The notes under the pieces were generated by a model, which saw only the letters and a program-made list of their open reading frames with translations, was not told the origin of the DNA and made no database searches. Shown one piece after another: positions 1 to 5,361 of a stretch of 5,427 nt of DNA. The position numbers and the translations under genes were made by a program. The first letter of the stretch is position 1. Each line of letters begins with the position of its first letter. The DNA comes from Weeksellaceae bacterium (GTDB lineage Bacteria > Bacteroidota > Bacteroidia > Flavobacteriales > Weeksellaceae): positions 1 to 5,427 of the forward strand of contig JAQVDG010000170.1 of NCBI GenBank assembly GCA_028698395.1, in the 5' to 3' direction.

Positions 1-689
1 TCAATATTGCCATGAAAGATTTGGAAATTCGAGGAGCCGGAAATTTATTGGGTGCCGAACAATCCGGATTTATGGCAGAAATCGGATTCGATACTTATCA
101 GAAAATTTTAAATGAAGCCATAGATGAGTTAAAAGAAACAGAATTCAAGGAATTATTTAACAATCAGTCTTCTACAGATAAAAATTATGTGTCAGATGTA
201 CAAATTGATACTGATTTGCAAATTTTAATTCCGGATGATTATGTGAACAATGTGGAAGAACGTTTGGCGTTATACAGAGAATTGGCAGAAATTGAGGAAG
301 AATCGGCATTACATCAGTTTGAAGTAAACTTAATCGACCGATTCGGTGACTATCCAAAAGAAGTGTCGAATTTACTGAAAAGTATGCACTTAAAATGGAT
401 TGCCAAAGATGCCGGTTGGGAGCGAATTGTGCTTAAAAAAGGAGTAATGTTGGCTTATTTTGTCGGAAAATCACAATCGTCTTATTTTGAATCGGAGCAA
501 TTTCGTTATATTCTTTCTGTCTTACATGAAAATCCACGATGGGCGCAATTCAAAGAAAAACCTTCTAAAGAAGGAGAAAATCTTCTATTCCTTCGTTTTG
601 AAGGAGTAAAAAATGTAGAAACAGCTATTTCAAAACTGGAGATTTTGAGAAAACCACAAGTCGTGGAAAAGGAAAATACAGAGATTTAG
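1..689 (+). CDS. mfd: Transcription-repair coupling factor Mfd, C-terminal part (5'-truncated by window edge)
   Basis: Mfd is a cytoplasmic ATP-driven DNA translocase that removes RNA polymerase stalled at lesions and recruits the UvrA nucleotide-excision repair machinery. The reading frame is open from base 3 with no start, so the gene begins outside the window; about 228 codons of a protein normally near 1,100 residues are present. The first residues read NIAMKDLEIRGAGNLLG followed by AEQSGF. This is the TRG motif region shared by Mfd and RecG, just after helicase motif VI, which couples ATP hydrolysis to DNA translocation. The remainder (DLQILIPDDYV, ERLALYRELA, LIDRFGDYP) is the C-terminal TRCF domain, which in the family masks the UvrA-binding surface. 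The internal ATG at base 12 lies inside the conserved motif and is not a start. The gene ends with TAG at 687-689 and converges on cysH. The identification is secure from the motif series. Confidence 0.95.
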   Translation, partial: NIAMKDLEIRGAGNLLGAEQSGFMAEIGFDTYQKILNEAIDELKETEFKELFNNQSSTDKNYVSDVQIDTDLQILIPDDYVNNVEERLALYRELAEIEEESALHQFEVNLIDRFGDYPKEVSNLLKSMHLKWIAKDAGWERIVLKKGVMLAYFVGKSQSSYFESEQFRYILSVLHENPRWAQFKEKPSKEGENLLFLRFEGVKNVETAISKLEILRKPQVVEKENTEI

Positions 690-691
690 TT

Positions 692-728
692 TCAAGAAAT
701 TCCTTTCACCCAATCATTCTTTTCTTGA
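692..728. terminator. Weak inverted repeat between converging mfd and cysH, possible bidirectional terminator
   Basis: TCAAGAAA at 692-699 is the exact reverse complement of TTTCTTGA at 721-728, giving an 8-bp stem with a 21-base loop in the short gap between two converging genes. On the + strand the stem is followed by TTTTA; on the - strand it is followed by AAACT, not a T tract. The position suits a shared transcription end, but the stem is AT-rich and the loop is long, so it is a poor match to a classical intrinsic terminator. Confidence 0.3.
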
Positions 729-730
729 TT

Positions 731-1339
731 TTAAACATGAATCCCACATTCTCTGTTTTCCAAAGCTTTCGTTGGGTCAAAATAATTGGTTTCGTTGGGC
801 AAATCAAATTCTTTCAAATAAACATCTAAATCCAAATCAGTAAAATGATAGAACGGACTGACTTTTAATTCTGTATCTTTCCCTTTTGAAACTATATCAA
901 TATTATCTCTGAAAGCAGTCTGTCCTTTTCTTAAATTGGTGAACCACAAATCAGGTTTCCATTCAGCCATTGCCCGTCTAAAAGGTTCTAATTTAACTTG
1001 CTCACTAAACAATTGATGCTCAGGTGTATTGATTTCAGGTATGCCCAATGTTGCATTTCTATATCCAACAGTTTGCTTAGGAACATAAATCTGGATGTTT
1101 AATTTTAATTTTTTAATTAATTCATCCGCATGTTTGTAAGTTTGCGGCGTATTATAACCAGTATCACACCAAATCACAGGAATATCGGGTTTAATTTGAG
1201 TAACTAAATGCAGAATAGCACTTTCATAAGGCCTGAAATTAGTGGTTATAATTGGCTTTTTTGAGAATTCAACCGCCCATTCTACAATTTCCGCAGGTTT
1301 AAATATATTTAATCGTTGATTCATTTCTACTGTATCCAT
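731..1339 (-). CDS. cysH: CysH-type phosphoadenylyl-sulfate (PAPS) reductase family protein
   Basis: This is a 202-residue cytoplasmic member of the PAPS reductase family, which reduces activated sulfate to sulfite with thioredoxin as electron donor in assimilatory sulfate reduction. Visible motifs are TTNFRPYES (32-40), the phosphate-binding loop in a divergent form; VIWCDTGYNTPQTYKHADEL (55-74), the adenine-nucleotide region; TNLRKGQTAFRDNID (134-148), the substrate arginine segment; and the C-terminal ECGIHV (197-202), whose Cys198 matches the catalytic cysteine of the family's ECGLH motif. Only two cysteines occur (58 and 198), so the CC...CxxC ligands of the Fe-S APS reductases are absent. 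This points to PAPS, not APS, as substrate, though the nucleotide preference is inferred. The ATG at 1339 is used because it is the first in frame; a second ATG (Met6, 1324) is possible. The Rrf2 regulator gene lies upstream on the same strand. No cysD, cysN or sulfite reductase gene is in the window. Confidence 0.85.
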   Translation of the reverse strand: MDTVEMNQRLNIFKPAEIVEWAVEFSKKPIITTNFRPYESAILHLVTQIKPDIPVIWCDTGYNTPQTYKHADELIKKLKLNIQIYVPKQTVGYRNATLGIPEINTPEHQLFSEQVKLEPFRRAMAEWKPDLWFTNLRKGQTAFRDNIDIVSKGKDTELKVSPFYHFTDLDLDVYLKEFDLPNETNYFDPTKALENRECGIHV

Positions 1340-1549
1340 ATCTTTTTATTTTCCCATTTTTATAATATTCTATACTCTTTCAAAGGTTCTAATTAGAAAT
1401 TCTAAAATTCCGATAGAGAGTGCTAATAATTAACCAAGAAATGGCTTTCTTAAAACTTCTTAATCTATTTTCGTCACCGCTCTTTTTTTTATCTTAAAAT
1501 AACAATCAATTACCACAACCTATAAACCCTATCGGATTAGTAGGAATTG
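1340..1549 (-). promoter_or_regulatory. Non-coding 5' leader of cysH with several possible stems (candidate cis-regulatory RNA)
   Basis: If transcription starts just after the TATATTTG element at 1550-1557, the cysH mRNA has a leader of about 200 nt without a credible ORF. Complementary segments seen: CTATCGGA at 1529-1536 (+ strand) with TCCGATAG at 1409-1416, an 8-bp pairing enclosing about 110 nt; AAGAAA (1436-1441) with TTTCTT (1446-1451), a compact hairpin with a 4-base loop; and TTCTAATTAGAA (1387-1398), a perfect 12-bp palindrome followed by another TTCTAA (1400-1405), so that the middle half-site could pair with either neighbour. I recognise no known riboswitch: neither the SAM-I nor the SAM-II core is evident. 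The alternatives are that these are protein-binding sites or chance matches in AT-rich DNA. Confidence 0.35.
1519..1547 (-). promoter_or_regulatory. Operator-like element overlapping the presumed cysH transcription start
   Basis: On the + strand CCTA (1528-1531) and TAGG (1541-1544) form an inverted repeat of 17 bp total, CCTA-N9-TAGG. An additional direct copy of CCTAT lies one turn away at 1519-1523. The element is immediately downstream of the -7-like TATATTTG of cysH, where a bound repressor would block initiation. A dyad of this length with CC/GG ends resembles the geometry of Rrf2-family sites such as the IscR type 2 site, but the inner bases do not match that consensus. The Rrf2 gene next door is the obvious candidate ligand; that is inference. 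Confidence 0.35.
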
Positions 1550-1557
1550 CAAATATA
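1550..1557 (-). promoter_or_regulatory. Bacteroidota-type -7 element upstream of cysH
   Basis: The - strand reads TATATTTG here, an exact match to the Bacteroidota -7 consensus TAnnTTTG. It lies in the gap after the Rrf2 stop codon and faces cysH. No TTG -33 element is found at the expected 17-23 bases upstream; the nearest TTG is more than 30 bases away. The promoter may therefore be weak or activator-dependent. It implies that cysH can be transcribed separately from the Rrf2 gene. Confidence 0.45.
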
Positions 1558-1599
1558 AATGGAATTTTTAAAATAAAAAGTGTATAAATTCAAAACAAA

Positions 1600-2034
1600 T
1601 CAGGAATCACTAAACTTTGGCGTTTCATCAGCCAATTGAGAAAGGCTTTTATTACGGAGTATTGCAAGCGTTTGGTTACGGATTTCCAATAAGAGATGAT
1701 TGACCGTGCAACTTACTTCATCAGGGCAATCTTCACAGATTTCATAATAATTCAAACTGGCACAGGGAAACATGGCAATTGGTCCGTTTAACAAACGAAA
1801 AACATCGGTCATCATGATTTCATTTGGCTTTTTAAGCAAATAATAACCTCCTTTTTTACCTTTTTTTGAAGCTAAAATCCCTTTCTTTTTTAAAATCAAA
1901 AGGATGGATTCCAAAAATTTATGAGGAATATTCTCATTTTCCGCAATTTTGGAAATAGAAAGAGGACCTTCCTCCTGGTTTCTACACAAAAAAACCAATG
2001 CTTTTATTCCATATTTTGTTTTGTTTGAAAGCAT
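1600..2034 (-). CDS. Rrf2-family transcriptional regulator with a C-terminal cysteine cluster
   Basis: This 144-residue DNA-binding protein has the usual length and layout of the Rrf2 family (IscR, NsrR, CymR). The N-terminus MLSNKTKYGIKALVFL is the typical first helix. SISKIAENENIPHKFLESIL (26-45) is the winged helix-turn-helix, and the wing follows at about 56-70 with the characteristic KKGGYYLLKKP. Beyond it, Cys91, Cys100, Cys103 and Cys109, with His113 close by, form a cluster in the region where IscR and NsrR bind an Fe-S cluster. The spacing (C-x8-C-x2-C-x5-C-x3-H) differs from the IscR pattern C-x5-C-x5-C-x2-H, so the identity of the cluster or the sensed signal is unknown. It is divergent from ruvC and is followed on its own strand by cysH after 130 bases to the operator-like region and 260 to the coding start. 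A role in sulfur, cysteine or Fe-S homeostasis is a reasonable inference from that neighbour and from family precedent (CymR, IscR). Confidence 0.88.
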   Translation of the reverse strand: MLSNKTKYGIKALVFLCRNQEEGPLSISKIAENENIPHKFLESILLILKKKGILASKKGKKGGYYLLKKPNEIMMTDVFRLLNGPIAMFPCASLNYYEICEDCPDEVSCTVNHLLLEIRNQTLAILRNKSLSQLADETPKFSDS

Positions 2035-2038
2035 AATT

Positions 2039-2046
2039 CAAAAATA
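2039..2046 (-). promoter_or_regulatory. Bacteroidota-type -7 element of the Rrf2 gene, 4 bases from its ATG
   Basis: The - strand reads TATTTTTG at 2046-2039, matching TAnnTTTG, followed by AATT and then the ATG at 2034. If this is the promoter, the transcript would start at or within a few bases of the start codon. No TTG is present at the usual -33 distance, and the region is poly-A/T, so a chance match is possible. Confidence 0.3.
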
Positions 2047-2145
2047 CATAATTTTTTAAGTCCATTAACTAATTTGGTTTTTGAAATTGGAGTCTATTTA
2101 ATTTTTTTTGTAAATAAATTAAGAGATGACCAATTAAATATTCAG

Positions 2146-2176
2146 TTGCATACTACTGATTAAAACTTTAATTTAG
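2146..2176 (+). promoter_or_regulatory. Candidate ruvC promoter (TTG-N20-TAATTTAG)
   Basis: TTG at 2146-2148 and TAATTTAG at 2169-2176 are separated by 20 bases, fitting the Bacteroidota promoter pattern TTG-N(17-23)-TAnnTTTG with one mismatch in the -7 element. Only CCAA separates the -7 element from the ruvC ATG at 2181. The RuvC N-terminus is fixed by homology at this ATG, so the message would be leaderless or nearly so. Confidence 0.45.
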
Positions 2177-2180
2177 CCAA

Positions 2181-2726
2181 ATGGAGCGGATTATTTTGGG
2201 AGTTGACCCGGGAACAACCGTAATGGGGTTCGGATTAATTAAAATTGAAAAGAAAAAGATGGAATTTCTTTTGATGGATGAACTCTTACTTCATAAATAC
2301 GATACCCATGAATTAAAATTAAAGAAAATTTTTGAAAGAACTTTATCGCTAATTGACACTTATCATCCGGATGAATTAGCAATTGAAGCTCCTTTTTATG
2401 GCAAAAATGTTCAATCTATGCTAAAATTAGGACGTGCACAGGGAGTCGCTATGGCAGCGGGATTGTATCGCGAAATCCCGATTACGGAATATTCTCCCAA
2501 AAAAATTAAAATGTCAATTACCGGAAATGGAAATGCTTCCAAAGAGCAAGTAGCCGGAATGCTCCAGCATTTACTTGATTTAAAAGAACTTCCCAAGCGT
2601 TTGGATTCAACCGACGGTTTGGCAGCTGCCGTTTGTCATTTTTTCAATTCAGGAAACGAAAGGGAACAAAAAAGTTATTCCGGATGGGATTCTTTTCTGA
2701 AAGCAAATCCTAAAAGAAAAGTTTAA
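2181..2726 (+). CDS. ruvC: Crossover junction endodeoxyribonuclease RuvC
   Basis: RuvC is the dimeric, Mg2+-dependent Holliday junction resolvase that works with the RuvAB branch-migration motor at the end of homologous recombination. The 181-residue length is normal for the family. The RNase H-fold active site is complete: Asp9 in ILGVDPGTT, Glu69 in LAIEAPFYGKN, and Asp142 and Asp145 in DSTDGLAAAVCH. These correspond to the catalytic D-E-D-D set of E. coli RuvC. VQSMLKLGRAQGVAM (77-91) and EYSPKKIKMSITGNGNASKE (103-122) are further conserved segments. The basic C-terminal tail (SFLKANPKRKV) is a short extension. The start is chosen because MERIILGVDPG matches the family N-terminus exactly and no earlier ATG lies in frame near it. 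The gene is divergent from the Rrf2 gene with 146 bases between; ruvA and ruvB are not in the window. Confidence 0.96.
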   Translation: MERIILGVDPGTTVMGFGLIKIEKKKMEFLLMDELLLHKYDTHELKLKKIFERTLSLIDTYHPDELAIEAPFYGKNVQSMLKLGRAQGVAMAAGLYREIPITEYSPKKIKMSITGNGNASKEQVAGMLQHLLDLKELPKRLDSTDGLAAAVCHFFNSGNEREQKSYSGWDSFLKANPKRKV

Positions 2727-2789
2727 CTCAAAAAAGCTTAAAACCTAAAATTCCCTTGTTTACTTTTATTGATTTATACCCATCTTCTT

Positions 2790-3256
2790 TTAGAAGCAAA
2801 CTTTCTCAGTCAAATCCGTTTCAATAGAATAAAAATGAGTTTTCAAATAATTAAAATCATTTTGATGAATTGATTTTGAAGCAACCAAAGTATAAAGATT
2901 TCCTCCAATAATTGTATCGTTTGAAATATAATTTTCAGGCAATTCTCCATCAAAATTCAATAAAACGTAATAATCGTAATTATCGGTTTTTCCATAAAAC
3001 AAAATAGCTCTAAATACCGGATTTTGTGAAGAATTAATACGTTTATATTCCTTTTTTGAGTTAGCATTTAAAATCCCCAAAAGTAATAGTTGAAATTCCC
3101 AAATCGGGATTAGAAACAACGGGAATCAAACTTGTTCCGGAGTTTGGACATTTTTCGTTAGTATAAACATTACTTTTTGAGAAATTTGAAAAAGGGAGGA
3201 CAAGCAAAATGAGAAAATAAAAATATTATACTCCAAAAAAAGCCTACTTTTTTCAT
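2790..3256 (-). pseudogene. Frameshifted small secreted protein or lipoprotein gene downstream of hutU
   Basis: No single long ORF starts with a good signal here, but three frames join into one plausible protein. From the ATG at 3256, frame one encodes MKKVGFFWSIIFLFSHFAC, a signal peptide with a possible lipidated Cys19, and stops at 3170-3172. Frame two then continues (KSNVYTNEKCPNSGTSLIP...) until the stop at 3061-3063. Frame three carries the last part (KKEYKRINSSQNPVFRAILF...FYSIETDLTEKVCF) to the stop at 2790-2792. The two changes are each consistent with one extra base, for example in the T run at 3174-3178 (+ strand) and in the AAA or GGGG runs near 3068-3077. Removing both gives 154 residues. 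The longest single-frame reading is 109 residues from a TTG at 3119. The gene follows hutU by 20 bases, so cotranscription is likely. I do not recognise the family. It could be a decayed gene or sequencing errors in homopolymers. Confidence 0.5.
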
Positions 3257-3276
3257 CTTAAATTTCAAATGATGAT

Positions 3277-5256
3277 TCACAATAAATTTTCATCCACAAA
3301 GTTGGGTAAAGTTACTTTTAATAAAGGTTCATTTTCCATGGCTCGTTTAATAGCAAAAACCGCTTCTTCATTTCTCGCCCAACTTCTGCGTGCAATTCCA
3401 TTATTTACATCCCAATGCAACATAGAATTTAATTTTTTTTCAGAATCTGCACTACCGTCTAATAACATTCCGAATCCACCATTGATGACTTCTCCCCATC
3501 CCACACCACCACCATTATGGATGGAAACCCAGGTAGCACCGCGGAAACTATCGCCAATCACATTTTGAATTGCCATATCAGCTGTAAATTTGGAACCATC
3601 ATAAATATTAGAGGTTTCTCGAAAAGGTGAATCTGTACCTGAAACGTCATGGTGATCGCGCCCCAAAACTACCGGTCCGATTTCTCCTTTATTAATTGCA
3701 TCATTGAAAGCTTTTGCAATTTTAATACGTCCTTCAGCATCGGCATACAGAATCCTCGCTTGTGAGCCAACTACTAATTTGTTTTCCTGAGCTCCTTTTA
3801 TCCAAGTGATGTTGTCCTGCATTTGTTGTTGAATTTCTTCCGGAGAATTTTTCATAATTTCTTCTAAAACTTTACAAGCAATTTCATCCGTTTTTTGTAA
3901 ATCTTCCTGTTTTCCTGAAGTACAAACCCAACGGAAAGGTCCAAATCCAAAGTCAAAACACATTGGTCCCATAATGTCCTGAACATAAGAAGGATATTTA
4001 AAATCAATTCCGTTTTCTGCCATCACATCGGCTCCGGCTCTGGAGGCTTCCAATAAAAAAGCATTACCGTAATCGAAGAAATAAGTTCCTTTCGCAGTAT
4101 GTTTATTAATTGCAGCTGCATGTCTGCGTAAACTTTCTTGTACTTTTTCTTTAAATAATTCCGGACTTTCTGCCATCATTTTATTGGATTCTTCAAAAGA
4201 TAAACCCACCGGATAATAGCCACCAGCCCAAGGATTATGCAAAGAAGTCTGATCTGAACCTAAATCAATATGCATATTTTTTTCAGCAAATTTTTCCCAA
4301 ACCTCTACCACATTTCCATCATAAGCAATGGAAACGACCTCTTTATTTTCTTTGGCTTTTTTAACCCGATTAACCAATTCATCCAAATCAGAAATTACTT
4401 CATCCACCCAACCTTGTTCATGGCGTTTATACGTTGCGGCAGGATTAACCTCAGCTGTTACAGAAATTACGCCGGCAATATTTCCGGCTTTGGGTTGTGC
4501 TCCGGACATTCCACCTAAACCGGCGGTAACGAATAATTTACCTGTCGTTCCATTAGAGTCAATTTTTCGACAACCGTTCAAAACCGTAATCGTTGTTCCA
4601 TGAACAATTCCTTGAGGACCGATATACATATAACTCCCGGCAGTCATTTGTCCATATTGAGTAACGCCTAAAGCATTGAATTTCTCCCAGTCATCGGGTT
4701 TTGAGTAATTTGGAATCATCATTCCGTTAGTTACAACAACTCTCGGCGCGTTTTTATGAGATGGAAATAAACCGAGCGGATGCCCCGAATACATCACCAA
4801 AGTTTGTTCATCAGTCATTTCAGACAAATATTTCATCGTCAGAAGATATTGCGCCCAATTTTGAAAAACGGCTCCGTTTCCACCATACGTAATCAATTCA
4901 TGCGGATGCTGAGCAACGGCTTTATCCAGATTGTTCTGAATCATTAATTGAATAGCTTTTGCCTGCATGGATTTTCCGGGATATTCGTCAATTGGACGAG
5001 CGTAAATCTCATAATCCGGACGAAAACGATACATATAAATTCGACCGTATTTTTTTAACTCTTCTTTAAATTCCGGAATTAGTTCAGCATGAAACTTTGG
5101 TTCAAAATAACGTAAAGCGTTTTTCAATGCTAGTATTTTTTCATCATCTGAAAGAATTTCTTTTCTTTTCGGCGCATGACTCACACTGTTGTCCCTTGAT
5201 TTAAATTGAGGCAATTGTGCCGGAATTCCTTGTTGTATTTGTTGTTGAAATGTCAT
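3277..5256 (-). CDS. hutU: Urocanate hydratase (urocanase), long form
   Basis: Urocanase converts urocanate and water to 4-imidazolone-5-propanoate, the second step of histidine degradation, in the cytoplasm as a homodimer with tightly bound NAD+ acting as electrophile. The protein is complete at 659 residues. This matches the long form found in Bacteroidota and animals (about 660-680), not the roughly 557-residue Pseudomonas and Bacillus form. Conserved blocks seen are TYGGNGAVFQNWAQYLL (123-139), YSGHPLGLFPSH (156-167), VVVTNGMMIPNYS (173-185), YGQMTAGSYMYIGPQGIVHG (201-220), the dinucleotide-binding TAGLGGMSGAQPKA (244-257), FDFGFGPFRWVCTSG (434-448) and DHHDVSGTDSPFRET (534-548). Cys445 in RWVC is the probable counterpart of the catalytic-region Cys410 of the Pseudomonas enzyme. 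The ATG at 5256 gives MTFQQQIQQGIPAQLP, a normal N-terminus. No hutH, hutI or hutG gene is in the window. The frameshifted gene follows 20 bases after the stop. Confidence 0.97.
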   Translation of the reverse strand: MTFQQQIQQGIPAQLPQFKSRDNSVSHAPKRKEILSDDEKILALKNALRYFEPKFHAELIPEFKEELKKYGRIYMYRFRPDYEIYARPIDEYPGKSMQAKAIQLMIQNNLDKAVAQHPHELITYGGNGAVFQNWAQYLLTMKYLSEMTDEQTLVMYSGHPLGLFPSHKNAPRVVVTNGMMIPNYSKPDDWEKFNALGVTQYGQMTAGSYMYIGPQGIVHGTTITVLNGCRKIDSNGTTGKLFVTAGLGGMSGAQPKAGNIAGVISVTAEVNPAATYKRHEQGWVDEVISDLDELVNRVKKAKENKEVVSIAYDGNVVEVWEKFAEKNMHIDLGSDQTSLHNPWAGGYYPVGLSFEESNKMMAESPELFKEKVQESLRRHAAAINKHTAKGTYFFDYGNAFLLEASRAGADVMAENGIDFKYPSYVQDIMGPMCFDFGFGPFRWVCTSGKQEDLQKTDEIACKVLEEIMKNSPEEIQQQMQDNITWIKGAQENKLVVGSQARILYADAEGRIKIAKAFNDAINKGEIGPVVLGRDHHDVSGTDSPFRETSNIYDGSKFTADMAIQNVIGDSFRGATWVSIHNGGGVGWGEVINGGFGMLLDGSADSEKKLNSMLHWDVNNGIARRSWARNEEAVFAIKRAMENEPLLKVTLPNFVDENLL

Positions 5257-5361
5257 GTAATCAATATTTTTTATTTATAATTCTATTAATTTCCGAAAAA
5301 TATATACTCTATCCGGATTTCGTACTATAAAAATTTAAGCCACTATTTACTGAAAGCTTAT
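5257..5361 (-). promoter_or_regulatory. Upstream region of hutU, no clear promoter
   Basis: This 105-base AT-rich stretch should contain the hutU promoter unless the gene is read through from upstream. The best -7-like element on the - strand is TATTTTTC, ending in the AAATATA-rich block around 5295-5303, one mismatch from TAnnTTTG and without a correctly spaced TTG. A perfect 8-bp palindrome ATCCGGAT sits at 5311-5318, a possible protein-binding site. Neither is convincing alone. Confidence 0.25.

Noticed and set aside
172..357. 61-residue ORF on the - strand inside mfd
   Set aside because: It is antisense to the strongly conserved TRCF domain of Mfd and has no recognisable features of its own.
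1346..1357. Three-codon upstream ORF (ATG GGA AAA TAA) on the - strand just before cysH
   Set aside because: Such minimal ORFs arise often by chance in A-rich leaders, and nothing else supports translation of it.
1506..1550. A - strand frame reading ...TNPIGFIGCGN-stop near the 5' end of the presumed cysH leader, resembling a cysteine-containing leader peptide
   Set aside because: The frame has no ATG, GTG or TTG start after the -7 element, and the open stretch is too short to be meaningful.
1340..1599. A SAM-II or SAM-I riboswitch before cysH
   Set aside because: Neither the conserved SAM-II pseudoknot core nor the SAM-I core sequence could be found by eye on the - strand.
2411..2596. 61-residue ORF on the - strand inside ruvC
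   Set aside because: It is an antisense shadow of the conserved RuvC catalytic region.
2784..2796. CTTCT-TTT-AGAAG hairpin at the end of the frameshifted gene, considered as a terminator for ruvC or the hutU operon
   Set aside because: The stem is only 5 bp and overlaps the stop codon, and no T tract follows on either strand.
3269..3568. 99-residue ORF on the + strand overlapping the end of hutU
   Set aside because: It is antisense to conserved urocanase sequence; its proline- and serine-rich composition is that of a shadow frame.
4270..4603. Two overlapping + strand ORFs of 82 and 91 residues inside hutU
   Set aside because: Both are antisense to the NAD-binding region of urocanase and overlap each other in different frames.
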